From Caulobacterales bacterium (GTDB taxonomy: Bacteria > Pseudomonadota > Alphaproteobacteria > Caulobacterales > Caulobacteraceae), in contig CANJID010000002.1 in assembly GCA_947474395.1 (NCBI GenBank), positions 58,112 through 122,111 on the forward strand: a stretch of 64,000 nucleotides of DNA. The letters are read 5' to 3'. Under the pieces are notes generated by a model. That model did not search any database. It saw only the letters and a program-made list of their open reading frames with translations, and was not told the DNA's origin. Shown here one piece after another: positions 1 through 8,547 of this stretch (positions are counted from its first letter, which is position 1; each line of letters starts with the position of its first letter). The translations under genes and the position numbers were made by a program.

Positions 1-495
1 CAGGCGGGCATCCGCCTGACCAACAAGCAGCCCACCGAGGCCATCGACCTCCTGGAGCGCGCCGCCAAGGTCGCCCCCAATCCGGTGCTGGGCGACATCG
101 CCACCCTGAAGGCGGCCTATCTGGTGATGGACCGCGCCCCCTACGCCGAGGTGGAGGCCCGCCTGAAGCCCCTGATGGAGGCCAAGCGCCCCTACCGTTC
201 CCTCGCCAAGGAAGCCCTGGCCATGGCCAAGATCGGCGCCGGCAAGATCGACGAGGCCAAGGCCGACTTCGCGGCGCTTCAGCTCGCCCTCGACGCCCCT
301 GAGGCCGTGCGCCAGCGGGCCCAGGCGGTGCAGATCCTGATCGCCGCCGGCACCGCCAAGACCATCCCGACCGTGGCCAAGGCCGCCGCCGAGCTGCCGC
401 CGCTCCCCCCCGCGCCGACCCTGCCGCCGGGCGCGGTCATTGTGCCGCAACCGGGCCAACCTCAGTCCGCTACGCCTTCCGGAGCGCCCCAATGA
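1..495 (+). CDS. TPR-containing YfgM-like protein, C-terminal part (5' end outside window)
   Basis: The reading frame is open from base 1 and stops at 495, so only the last ~164 residues are present. They form alternating short helices of TPR type (for example TEAIDLLERAAKVAPNP), followed by a Pro/Ala-rich tail typical of a periplasmic extension. The gene overlaps bamB by four bases (ATGA) and der follows. The order yfgM-bamB-der is conserved in many proteobacteria, where YfgM is a membrane-anchored TPR protein that associates with SecYEG and periplasmic chaperones. The N-terminal membrane anchor that would confirm this lies outside the window. The assignment therefore rests on TPR-like sequence plus gene order. 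Confidence 0.75.
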   Translation, partial: QAGIRLTNKQPTEAIDLLERAAKVAPNPVLGDIATLKAAYLVMDRAPYAEVEARLKPLMEAKRPYRSLAKEALAMAKIGAGKIDEAKADFAALQLALDAPEAVRQRAQAVQILIAAGTAKTIPTVAKAAAELPPLPPAPTLPPGAVIVPQPGQPQSATPSGAPQ

Positions 496-1844
496 TCCCC
501 CGTCGCATCCTTGTCCGCTGCGCGGCGGTGCTGGTCCTGTCCGTCGGGGTGACCGCCTGCGCCACGCCGAAGCTCCCGAGCTTCTTCTCGGGCAGCAAGA
601 AGGGCAAAGGCTACCAGGGGCCCGGCAAGCGCATCGACGTCCTGACCGCCGAACAGAAGCTCGAGGTGTCGGAGGCCCTGAAGGGCGTCGGCTTCTCCCT
701 GCCCGCGCCCCAGACCGTGGCGGACTGGCCGCTGCCCGGCGGCGTGCCCGAGCAGTCGATCGAGCATGTGGACGCCGCGCCCCAGTTCCAGATCGCCTGG
801 CGGCGCAAGATCGGCGCGGGCGAGTCCCGCGGCCACCACGTCACCGCCACCCCGGTGATCGCCGACAACCGCATCTACGTCATGGACGGCGAGGCCGGCG
901 TCTCGGCCCGCGACCTGAGCTCCGGCGCCGAGATCTGGCGCGTCGATCTCTCCCCCCGCAAGGGCCGTGACCGCGAAGCCTACGGCGGCGGCGTCGCCTA
1001 TTCGGATGGCGTGCTCTTCGTCTCCTCGGGCTTCCGTTTCGTCGCCGCCCTCGACGCGCGGACCGGCGCCCAGAAATGGCGGACCACCACCCCGGCGCCG
1101 GTGCACGGCGCGCCGACTGTCTCGGGCGGACGGGTGTTCGTGGTCGACGTGGGCGACCAGCTCTCGGCCTTCGACACCACCAACGGCACGGAGGTCTGGG
1201 ACTACCAGGCCCTGGAGGAGCCGGCCCGCATGCTGGCGGCCTCCAGCCCGGCCATCACCGGCGACACCGTGGTCGCGCCCTTCGCCTCCGGCGAGCTGGT
1301 GGCTCTGCGCGCCACCAACGGCAACGAGCTCTGGAGCGACGTCCTCAGCTTCACCAACCGCAACAACGCCCTGTCGGAGATCCGTGACATCTCCGGCCGT
1401 CCGATCATCTATCGCGGCGACGTCCTGGCGGGCAGCCACTCGGGCGCCTTCGCGGCCATCAACCTGCGCACCGGACAGCGGCGCTGGTCCCTGCCGATCA
1501 CCACCATCACCACCCCCTGGGGGGCGGGCGACGTGGTGTTCATCACCGACCAGTTCGGCAAGGTGATCTGCGCCTCGCGGGAGTCCGGGCAGGTCTATTG
1601 GATCGTGGACCTGAACGCGGCCGTGAAGAAGGTGAAGAACCGGGCCACCTGGTCCGGCCCGATCCTGGCCTCCAACCGCCTGGTCCTGGTCTCCGACAAG
1701 GGCGAGGCCATCGCCCTCGACCCCCAGAACGGCGAACGCAAGGCGAGCATCAAGCTTGGCTCGAGCGCCTTTCTCAGCCCCATCGCCGCGGGCGGCCGGC
1801 TCTATGTCCTGACCGACGAAGCCCAGCTGATCGCCATCCAGTAA
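492..1844 (+). CDS. bamB: Outer membrane protein assembly factor BamB (PQQ-repeat lipoprotein)
   Basis: A 450-residue protein with a signal peptide ending in a lipobox (GVTAC, lipid-modified Cys near residue 23). The mature part is made of repeated beta-propeller blades with PQQ-type motifs such as ALDARTGAQKWR, AFDTTNGTEVWD, ALRATNGNELWS and INLRTGQRRWS. BamB is the propeller lipoprotein of the BAM complex and helps BamA insert beta-barrel proteins in the outer membrane. It is somewhat longer than E. coli BamB (about 390 residues). The start overlaps the stop of the upstream TPR gene (ATGA), and der follows 28 bases downstream, which fits the usual yfgM-bamB-der operon. Confidence 0.9.
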   Translation: MIPRRILVRCAAVLVLSVGVTACATPKLPSFFSGSKKGKGYQGPGKRIDVLTAEQKLEVSEALKGVGFSLPAPQTVADWPLPGGVPEQSIEHVDAAPQFQIAWRRKIGAGESRGHHVTATPVIADNRIYVMDGEAGVSARDLSSGAEIWRVDLSPRKGRDREAYGGGVAYSDGVLFVSSGFRFVAALDARTGAQKWRTTTPAPVHGAPTVSGGRVFVVDVGDQLSAFDTTNGTEVWDYQALEEPARMLAASSPAITGDTVVAPFASGELVALRATNGNELWSDVLSFTNRNNALSEIRDISGRPIIYRGDVLAGSHSGAFAAINLRTGQRRWSLPITTITTPWGAGDVVFITDQFGKVICASRESGQVYWIVDLNAAVKKVKNRATWSGPILASNRLVLVSDKGEAIALDPQNGERKASIKLGSSAFLSPIAAGGRLYVLTDEAQLIAIQ

Positions 1845-1872
1845 GGGCGTCTCGCCCGGAAAGGGGCCCGCA

Positions 1873-3318
1873 TTGGCCCTGAAGCTCGCCATCGTCGGGC
1901 GTCCCAACGTCGGCAAGTCGACCCTGTTCAACCGGCTTGCGGGCAAGAAGCTCGCTATCGTGGATGATCGACCCGGGGTGACCCGCGACCGCCGCAACGC
2001 GCCCGGACGCCTAGGGGGCATCGACCTTGAGCTGATCGACACCGCCGGCTTCGAGGATGTCGACGACGACAGCCTGACCGCGCGCATGCGCAGCCAGACC
2101 GAGCGCGCCATCGCGGAGGCGGAAGTCGCCCTGTTCGTGATCGACGCCCGCGAGGGGGTCACCCCCCTCGACCAGATCTTCGCCGAGCTGCTGCGCCGCA
2201 GCCGCAAGCCGGTGATCGTCCTCGCCAACAAGGCCGAAGGCCGCCAGGGCGAGTCCGGGGCGGGAGAGGCCTACGCCCTCGGGCTGGGCACGCCGGTGTC
2301 GATCTCGGCCCAGCATGGGGAGGGCCTGTCGGACCTGCACGACGCCATCCTGGCCCTCCGCCCCGACGCCCTCGACAAGGAAGACGAGGAGGAGGAGGCG
2401 TGGCCGGCCGAGCCTGTTGAGGGTGAGATCGAGGAGATCGCCGAGATCGTCGATCCCCCCGGCAAGCCGGTCATGATCGCCATCATCGGCCGGCCCAACG
2501 CCGGCAAGTCGACCCTGGTGAACCGGCTGGTCGGCGAGGACCGCATGCTCACCGGTCCCGAGGCCGGCATCACCCGCGACGCCATCTCGGTGGACTGGGA
2601 GTGGCAGGGCCGCCCGGTGCGCCTGGTCGACACCGCGGGCCTGCGCCGCAAGGCGCGGGTGCAGGAGGCGCTGGAGAAGCTCTCCACCGCCGACACCATC
2701 CGGGCCATCACCTACGCCGAGGTCGTGATCCTGGTGATGGACGCCGAGGGCGCCTTCGAGCAGCAGGACGTTCAACTGGCCGACCTGATCGAGCGCGAGG
2801 GCCGGTCCCTGGTGTTCTGCCTGGCCAAGTGGGACCTGGTGGAGAACCCGCAGGCGCGCCTCGCCGAACTGAAGGAGCTCGCCGACCGCGTGCTGCCGCA
2901 GGTGCGCGGCACGCCGCTGGTGGCCCTGTCGGCCGAGACCGGGCGGGGCCTGGACCGGCTGATGCCCGCCGTGTTCAAGGCCTATTCCAACTGGTCGACC
3001 AAGGTGAAGACCCGCGACCTCAACGACTGGCTGGCCATGGCCGTGCAGCGCCACCCGCCCCCGGCGGTGAACGGGCGGCGGATCAAGCCCAAGTACATGT
3101 CGCAGATCAAGGCGAGGCCGCCGACCTTCGTGCTGTTCGCGACCCGCGCCGACCAGATGCCCGAGAGCTACCGGCGCTATCTGATCAACAGCATGCGCGA
3201 GAGCTTCGACCTGCCGGGGGTGCCGATCCGCATCACCATCAAGTCCGGCAAGAATCCCTATGCCGGAGACGGCCCGGCCCCGGGGGATAAGCCGAAGGTG
3301 TGGAAGCGGCGGAACTAG
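1873..3318 (+). CDS. der: Ribosome biogenesis GTPase Der (EngA)
   Basis: A 481-residue tandem GTPase with P-loops GRPNVGKST (residues 9-17) and GRPNAGKST (about 205-213), DTAGF and DTAGL G3 motifs, and a C-terminal KH-like domain (KARPPTFVLFATR). Der acts in 50S subunit maturation. The start is TTG at 1873, preceded by a GGAAAGGGG purine stretch; it gives MALKLAIVGRPN, the expected N-terminus. An acidic linker (KEDEEEEAWPAEPVEGEIEE) separates the two G domains. Both G4 motifs deviate from NKxD: NKAE in domain 1 and AKWD in domain 2. NKAE is, as I recall, common in alphaproteobacterial Der; AKWD is less expected. Confidence 0.96.
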   Translation: MALKLAIVGRPNVGKSTLFNRLAGKKLAIVDDRPGVTRDRRNAPGRLGGIDLELIDTAGFEDVDDDSLTARMRSQTERAIAEAEVALFVIDAREGVTPLDQIFAELLRRSRKPVIVLANKAEGRQGESGAGEAYALGLGTPVSISAQHGEGLSDLHDAILALRPDALDKEDEEEEAWPAEPVEGEIEEIAEIVDPPGKPVMIAIIGRPNAGKSTLVNRLVGEDRMLTGPEAGITRDAISVDWEWQGRPVRLVDTAGLRRKARVQEALEKLSTADTIRAITYAEVVILVMDAEGAFEQQDVQLADLIEREGRSLVFCLAKWDLVENPQARLAELKELADRVLPQVRGTPLVALSAETGRGLDRLMPAVFKAYSNWSTKVKTRDLNDWLAMAVQRHPPPAVNGRRIKPKYMSQIKARPPTFVLFATRADQMPESYRRYLINSMRESFDLPGVPIRITIKSGKNPYAGDGPAPGDKPKVWKRRN

Positions 3319-3326
3319 CCGCCCTT

Positions 3327-3479
3327 ACTCTTCCCCCTATGGGGGAAGTGTCGCGCCGAACGGCGTGACGAAGGGGGCTGAAGGGCGGAAAGGCCGGCGG
3401 GTGACATCAAGATGTCCCGCCCTGCAGCCCCCATCGGCCCGAGGCAAGCTCGGCCCACTTCCCCCAGAGGGGGAAGAGT
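3327..3479. repeat. Palindromic intergenic repeat, family A copy 1 (head-to-head half elements)
   Basis: Lies between the convergent ends of der and the SDR gene. The left half contains CTTCCCCCTATGGGGGAAG, then a short GC dyad and GACGAAGGGGGCTG. The right half is the reverse-complement version (CAGCCCCCATC, then CACTTCCCCCAGAGGGGGAA). Related sequences occur at 32018-32150, 38322-38445, 56885-56955 and 63861-63926. No convincing coding potential; probably a REP-like dispersed element that may also end convergent transcripts. Confidence 0.8.
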
Positions 3480-4219
3480 TAGGATGCCTGTTCTTTCGCC
3501 CATTCCTGAAAATCCACCACCACGCCCTTGGGCGGTTCGCGGTCGGCGCGGGCCAGTTCCACGATCAGGGGGACGATGGCTTCGGGCGGGGTGAGGGTCA
3601 TGGGGTCTTCGCCCGGCATGGCGGTGGCGCGCATCTTGGTGCGCATGGGGCCGGGGTTGACCAGGGCGGTGCGGACGGCCGTGTGCTCGGTCTCGTCGGC
3701 GTAGACCCGCACCAGGGCCTCCAGGCCGGCCTTGGTGGCCACGTAGGCGCCCCAGAAGGCCGGGGCCTTTGTCACCGCCCCGGAGGTCAGGAAGATCGCC
3801 CGGGCGGCCTCGGCGCGGCGCAGCAGGGGGTCGAGGGAGCGGATCAGGCGATAGGCGGCGGTCATGTTGACCGCCACCGCCTTGTCCCAGGTCTTGGGCT
3901 CCAGTTGCGCGACGGGGGTCAGCAGGCCGAGGTCGCCGGCCGAATGGACCAGGATGTCGAGCTTGCCCCAGCGCTTGAAAATGGCCTCGCCGAGTTGGTC
4001 CAGTCCGCCGCCGTTGGTGATGTCCAGTGGGACCAGGGTGGCGCGTTCGCCGGTGGCGGCCAGGATGGCGTCGTCCAGCTCTTCCAGCGCGCCCTGCGTG
4101 CGGGCGACGGCGACGACATGGGCGCCGGCCTCGGCGAGCCCCAGGGCCACGGCGCGGCCGATGCCCCGCGAAGCCCCGGTGACGAGGGCGATCCGGCCGT
4201 CCAGCAGTTTTTGGGTCAC
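3479..4219 (-). CDS. SDR family NAD(P)-dependent oxidoreductase
   Basis: A classical short-chain dehydrogenase of 246 residues. The nucleotide-binding motif TGASRGIG lies at residues 14-21, an NAG-like HSAGDLG follows, and the catalytic triad is S (TSGAVTK) with YVATK. The chosen start is GTG at 4219, which overlaps the purF stop in a GTGA junction and places the Rossmann motif at the usual distance from the N-terminus. An in-frame extension upstream runs into purF and is not protein-like. It is the last gene of the radA-cvpA-purF-SDR minus-strand group. The substrate cannot be deduced. Confidence 0.9.
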   Translation of the reverse strand: MTQKLLDGRIALVTGASRGIGRAVALGLAEAGAHVVAVARTQGALEELDDAILAATGERATLVPLDITNGGGLDQLGEAIFKRWGKLDILVHSAGDLGLLTPVAQLEPKTWDKAVAVNMTAAYRLIRSLDPLLRRAEAARAIFLTSGAVTKAPAFWGAYVATKAGLEALVRVYADETEHTAVRTALVNPGPMRTKMRATAMPGEDPMTLTPPEAIVPLIVELARADREPPKGVVVDFQEWAKEQAS

Positions 4220-5718
4220 GCGCTCACCAGGAAGGACAGTTGCCGCTCGGTCGGGTCGTTGCGGCCCTCGGCGATCTCGCGGTCCAGGAGGCGCGTCGGG
4301 TAGTCGCCGGTGAAATAGTGGTCGGTGAACTGCGGCTGGGCAGGGTCGCGCTGGCCCGCGCCCATGGCCCAGTAGAGCCCGTCCACGGAGAGGAAGCCGA
4401 GGCTGTCGACCTCGAGGAAGGCGGTCATCTCTTCCAGCGACTTCTGCGCCGCAAGGAGCTTGTCCCGGTCGGGCATGTCGATGCCGTAGAAGTCCGGCCA
4501 CAGGATCGGCGGCGAGGCCGAGCGCAGGTGCACCTCGCGGGCGCCGGCGGCGCGGACCATGCGCACGATCTTCACCGAGGTGGTGCCGCGCACGATCGAG
4601 TCGTCGATCAGCACCACGCGCTTGCCGGCCAGGGCCGCGCGATTGGGGCTGTGCTTCATCTTCACCCCGAACTCGCGCACCCCTTGGGTGGGCTGGATGA
4701 AGGTGCGGCCGACGTAGTGATTGCGGATGATCCCCATCTCGAAGGGGATGCCGCTCTCGTGGGCGTAGCCGAGGGCGGCGGGCACGCCTGAGTCCGGCAC
4801 GGGCACGATCACGTCGGCGTTGACGGCGGTCTCCTGGGCCAGGCGCGCGCCCATGCGCTTCCGGACGTCATAGACGGAGCGGCCGTTCACCACCGAGTCG
4901 GGGCGGGCGAAATAGACATATTCAAAGACGCAGGGGCGGGCCCTGGTGGGCGGAAAGGGCTTCAGGGAGCGGACCCCGTCCTCGTCGATCACCACCACCT
5001 CGCCGTGCTCGACGTCGCGGACGAAGCGGGCGCCCACCATGTCGAGGGCGCAGGTCTCGGAGGCCAGGACCGGCTTGCCGTCGAGGTCGCCCAGCACCAG
5101 GGGACGGATGCCTAAGGGGTCGCGGGCGCCGATCATCTTCTTGTTGGTGATGGCGATCAGGGCGTAGCCGCCTTCGATCTGCCAGAGGGCGTCGATGAAG
5201 CGGTCCACCACCCGGCCGCGCTTGGAGCGGGCGATCAGGTGCAGGATGGCCTCGGAGTCGGAAGTCGACTGGAAGATGGCGCCGTCGGCCACCAGCTTGT
5301 GCCGCAGGTGCAGGAAGTTGGTCAGGTTGCCGTTGTGGGCCAGGGCGATGCCGCCGGCCACGAGGTCGGCGAACATCGGCTGGACGTTGCGGATCACGCT
5401 GCCGCCGGCGGTGGAATAGCGGGTGTGGCCGATGGCCGAGTGGCCGGGCAGGCGCTTGACCAGGTCCTCGCCGGCGAAGGCGTCGCCGACGTGGCCCATG
5501 TGCTTTTCCGAGTGAAAGCCCATGCCGTCGAAGGTGGAGATGCCGCAGGCCTCCTGGCCGCGGTGCTGCAGGGCGTGCAGGCCCAGCGCGGTGATGGCGG
5601 CTGCGTCGGGGACGTTCCAGACCCCGAACACGCCGCATTCGAGACGGAGGGTCTCGTCGTCCGCATGGCGCGGAGGCGGTTCCGTACCCGTGATCCTGTC
5701 GGTGAGAAGAAGGCTCAT
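4216..5718 (-). CDS. purF: Amidophosphoribosyltransferase (first step of purine biosynthesis)
   Basis: A 500-residue protein converting PRPP and glutamine to 5-phosphoribosylamine. A 27-residue propeptide precedes the catalytic cysteine (LRLECGVFG, Cys28), so N-terminal processing is expected. The glutaminase domain has HALQHRGQE and HNGNLTN; the PRTase domain has the PRPP loop VVLIDDSIVRGTTS near residue 370. Propeptide PurFs of the Bacillus type carry an Fe-S cluster, but the C-terminal positions that would hold its cysteines read WPDFYGID and QPQFTDHYFTGDYPT here. The start at 5718 overlaps the cvpA stop (ATGA). Confidence 0.96.
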   Translation of the reverse strand: MSLLLTDRITGTEPPPRHADDETLRLECGVFGVWNVPDAAAITALGLHALQHRGQEACGISTFDGMGFHSEKHMGHVGDAFAGEDLVKRLPGHSAIGHTRYSTAGGSVIRNVQPMFADLVAGGIALAHNGNLTNFLHLRHKLVADGAIFQSTSDSEAILHLIARSKRGRVVDRFIDALWQIEGGYALIAITNKKMIGARDPLGIRPLVLGDLDGKPVLASETCALDMVGARFVRDVEHGEVVVIDEDGVRSLKPFPPTRARPCVFEYVYFARPDSVVNGRSVYDVRKRMGARLAQETAVNADVIVPVPDSGVPAALGYAHESGIPFEMGIIRNHYVGRTFIQPTQGVREFGVKMKHSPNRAALAGKRVVLIDDSIVRGTTSVKIVRMVRAAGAREVHLRSASPPILWPDFYGIDMPDRDKLLAAQKSLEEMTAFLEVDSLGFLSVDGLYWAMGAGQRDPAQPQFTDHYFTGDYPTRLLDREIAEGRNDPTERQLSFLVSA

Positions 5719-6377
5719 TGGGTCTTCTCCACCACACTGTCGAGGGCGTCGCGGGCCGAGTCCTTGTAGCCGGTCGCCTTGGGACCCGCCTTGCGGGCGG
5801 GCGTCGCGGCTGGCTTGGCGCGGGGTGTGTCGCCGGCGGTGATGCCTTCGCGGACCGCGCCCTCGATGGGCGCGCCCAGCTTGCCGGCGGCCTTCATGCC
5901 CTTGGGTGCGAACACCTCCACCGCATGGCCGGCGGCGCGGGCGAGGGGATAGAGCTTGCCGCCCGCGATCCATTCGGGGATGCGGTCGCGGGGGGTCGCG
6001 GCGTTGAACACCAGGTAAAATACTCCCAGGAAAATCAGGGCCCTGAGGACCCCGAAAGCCAGTCCGATCGAGCGGTCGATGGCGCCGGCCGCCGCCTGGC
6101 GCTGGATCTTGTCGGCCATCCGTCCGCCCAGGACGCGCAGACCGATATAGGCGACGATGAAGACCAGGACGATGGCCACGGTGTTGCCGGCCCAGGCCGG
6201 ATGTATCGATCCGCGGGCCAGGGGACCGGTGAAGGGCAGGAGGAAGACGGCGGCCAGGGCCGCGACGCTGAAGGCGACGACGGTGACGAGTTCGCGGACG
6301 GCGCCGCGGTAGTATCCGACCACGGCCGACACCAGGAGGATTGCGCCCGCGATGAGGTCGAACAGGGTCACTGCCAC
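5715..6377 (-). CDS. cvpA: CvpA family integral membrane protein
   Basis: A 220-residue protein with four predicted membrane segments in the first ~115 residues (for example LFDLIAGAILLVSAVVGYY and ALIFLGVFYLVF). A soluble, Lys/Ala/Pro-rich C-terminal tail follows. It matches the CvpA family, named for colicin V production in E. coli and usually encoded directly upstream of purF, as here (four-base overlap). The molecular function is not established. radA lies 36 bases upstream on the same strand. Confidence 0.9.
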   Translation of the reverse strand: MAVTLFDLIAGAILLVSAVVGYYRGAVRELVTVVAFSVAALAAVFLLPFTGPLARGSIHPAWAGNTVAIVLVFIVAYIGLRVLGGRMADKIQRQAAAGAIDRSIGLAFGVLRALIFLGVFYLVFNAATPRDRIPEWIAGGKLYPLARAAGHAVEVFAPKGMKAAGKLGAPIEGAVREGITAGDTPRAKPAATPARKAGPKATGYKDSARDALDSVVEKTQ

Positions 6378-6413
6378 TCCTTGAACTGGCCGCTCAATAG
6401 AGCCTTTGGACGC

Positions 6414-7787
6414 TCACCGCCAATCGTTGTCGCCGATTCGTCGCACTGCGTCCGCCAAACGTGTCACCCCGGCCACGGGCAGGACCCCGGCCTCGGCGGC
6501 CGAGGCGGGTCCGAAGGCGCGGCCGAAGCCGAGCTTGGCCGCTTCCTTCAGGCGCGATTCCATTCGCCCGACGCTGCGCACCTCGCCTGACAGGCTGATC
6601 TCGCCGAACACCACGCAGTCCTGGGGCAGGGGCTGCTCCAGGGCGGAGGAGGCCAGCGCCGCCGCCGCCGCCAGGTCCGCCGCCGGCTCGGTGATCCTGA
6701 GCCCCCCCGCCACGTTGAGATAGACGTCCCTCTGGCCGAAGGAGAGGCCGCAGCGCGCCTCCAGCACCGCCAGCACCATGGCTAGGCGCCCCGAATCCCA
6801 GCCCACCACCGCCCGCCGGGGCGTGCCGTAAGCCGAAGGGGCCACCAGGGCCTGGAACTCCACCAGGACGGGGCGCGAGCCCTCGATGCCGGCGAAGACG
6901 GCCGCCCCGGCCGCCCGCTCGCCGCCCTCGTTGAGGAACAGGGCCGAGGGGTTCTTCACTTCGCGCAGGCCTGCGTCCGACATCTCGAACACCCCGATCT
7001 CGTCGGTGGCGCCGAAGCGGTTCTTGGTCCCGCGCAGGATGCGGAACGGATAGCCGCGCTCGCCCTCGAAGGAGAGGACGGCGTCGACCATGTGCTCGAC
7101 GACGCGCGGACCGGCGATCTGGCCGTCCTTGGTGACGTGGCCCACCAGGATGATGGCGATGCGCCGCTTCTTGGCGAGGCGCACCAGCTCCCCCGCCGCC
7201 GCCCGCACCTGGGCCACCGAGCCGGGGCCGGCCTCAAGCTGGTCGCTCCAGAGGGTCTGGATGGAGTCGATCACCACCAGCTCGACCGGCTCGCGCTTCA
7301 GCCCCTCGACGATGTCGCGAAGGGAGGTTTCCGCCGCCAGCCGGACCGGGGCGGCGCCGAGGCCCATGCGCTGGGCCCGGGCCCGCACCTGCTCGATCGC
7401 CTCCTCGCCGGAGACGTAGACGCAGTTCACACCGCGCAGGGCCGCCGAAGCGGCGACCTGGAGCAGCAGGGTGGACTTGCCGACGCCGGGGTCCCCCGCG
7501 ATCAGCATGGCCGAGCCCGGCACCACGCCTCCGCCGCAGACGCGGTCGAACTCATCGCAGCCGGTGACGATCCGGGGCGGGGCGGGGGTGTCGATGTCCA
7601 GGGTCTCGAAGGCGAGGCCGCCGCGCAGCTTGGTCGAGCGGGCAGGGGCGAGGGCCCCGGGCGGGCGCGAGCCCGGCAGCTCCTCAACCAGGGTGTTCCA
7701 GGCGGTGCAGGCGTCGCAGCGCCCCGACCACTTGGTGTGGGTGGCTCCGCAGGCCTGGCAGGCATAGACCGCGCCGTCTCGCGCCAT
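6414..7787 (-). CDS. radA: DNA repair protein RadA
   Basis: A 457-residue RecA-like branch-migration helicase. It has an N-terminal C4 zinc finger (C10, C13, C24, C27 in YACQACG and GRCDAC), Walker A GDPGVGKST near residue 97, the RadA-specific KNRFG motif near residue 252, and a C-terminal Lon-like domain (DVYLNVAGG onward). RadA promotes branch migration during homologous recombination. The start at 7787 (MARDGAVYACQACG) places the zinc finger at the N-terminus; an in-frame extension to 7859 has no homology-like content and was dropped. It heads the cvpA-purF-SDR group and is divergent from the Yip1 gene. Confidence 0.95.
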   Translation of the reverse strand: MARDGAVYACQACGATHTKWSGRCDACTAWNTLVEELPGSRPPGALAPARSTKLRGGLAFETLDIDTPAPPRIVTGCDEFDRVCGGGVVPGSAMLIAGDPGVGKSTLLLQVAASAALRGVNCVYVSGEEAIEQVRARAQRMGLGAAPVRLAAETSLRDIVEGLKREPVELVVIDSIQTLWSDQLEAGPGSVAQVRAAAGELVRLAKKRRIAIILVGHVTKDGQIAGPRVVEHMVDAVLSFEGERGYPFRILRGTKNRFGATDEIGVFEMSDAGLREVKNPSALFLNEGGERAAGAAVFAGIEGSRPVLVEFQALVAPSAYGTPRRAVVGWDSGRLAMVLAVLEARCGLSFGQRDVYLNVAGGLRITEPAADLAAAAALASSALEQPLPQDCVVFGEISLSGEVRSVGRMESRLKEAAKLGFGRAFGPASAAEAGVLPVAGVTRLADAVRRIGDNDWR

Positions 7788-7941
7788 GGACCCTCGCAAA
7801 CACCAAACAAGCCGGTCCGAATCGGAAGATCGGCCGTTATGAGAACATATAGGGTACACGGGTTCGGCGGCGGCGCCAATTCACGGGCCGCGCGTTACGG
7901 GCCTATGCTCGGGTTCCGAGGCTTTGCAAAAGGGACGTGCG

Positions 7942-8547
7942 ATGACTGACGTCGACACAGGACCCGCGCCTCAGGCCTTGGCCCGGCGGGTGCTCAATAT
8001 CCTCATCCACCCCCGCGCCGAGTGGGAGGTGATCGACGACGAGCCGGCCACGGTCGGGGGAATATTCCTGCACTACATCTGCCCGCTCGCCCTGATCCCG
8101 CCGGTGGCGCAGGCCGTGGGGTCCATCATCTTCGGGCGGCAGGCCCTCGGAATCCCCTATCACCCGCCGCTCCTGGCCACGGTGATGGGCGCGGTCGCCG
8201 GCTATGTCCTGACTCTGGCGGCGATCCTGGTGATCGCCCTGATCATTGAGGCCCTCGCGCCGGCCCTGGGGGGCCAGAGGAACCGTGTCCAGGCCCTGAA
8301 GGTGGCGGCCTACAGCGCCACGCCCGCCTGGCTTCTCGGGGTGATCGGGGTTCTGCCGTTCCTGTCGATGGCGTGGCTGCTCAGCCTCTACGGCATCTTC
8401 CTGCTGCACCTCGGCCTGCCACGGCTGATGAAAAGCTCGGGCGACAAGGCGCTGATCTACACCACGGTGGTGATCGTCTCGGTGCTGGTGCTGGTGATCC
8501 TGGTCGGATCGCTGGTTGCGCCGCTCATCGCCCTGATGGGCGGTTAG
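7942..8547 (+). CDS. Yip1 family membrane protein
   Basis: A 201-residue protein with a short cytoplasmic N-terminus (RRVLNILIHPRAEWEVID) and about five hydrophobic segments. The opening motif (ILxxPxxEWxxI) and topology match the bacterial Yip1-domain family (PF04893). The function is unknown. The start at 7942 has AGGGAC just upstream; an alternative start at 7924 lacks such a site. The stop overlaps the convergent mlaF stop in the bases TTAG (8544-8547). Confidence 0.85.
   Translation: MTDVDTGPAPQALARRVLNILIHPRAEWEVIDDEPATVGGIFLHYICPLALIPPVAQAVGSIIFGRQALGIPYHPPLLATVMGAVAGYVLTLAAILVIALIIEALAPALGGQRNRVQALKVAAYSATPAWLLGVIGVLPFLSMAWLLSLYGIFLLHLGLPRLMKSSGDKALIYTTVVIVSVLVLVILVGSLVAPLIALMGG

Noticed and set aside
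462..2231. Long open frame on the minus strand opposite bamB and der
   Set aside because: High-GC antisense frames are open by composition; the product is Arg/Ser/Gly-rich with no motif, while the plus strand carries clear BamB and Der.
3260..4303. Open frame spanning the repeat and the SDR on the plus strand
   Set aside because: Crosses a palindromic repeat and runs antisense to a convincing SDR; no protein-like sequence.
7788..7941. LexA box in the radA-Yip1 spacer
   Set aside because: GAGAACATATAGGG and GGGTTCGG are present but are not spaced as GTTC-N7-GTTC or its complement.
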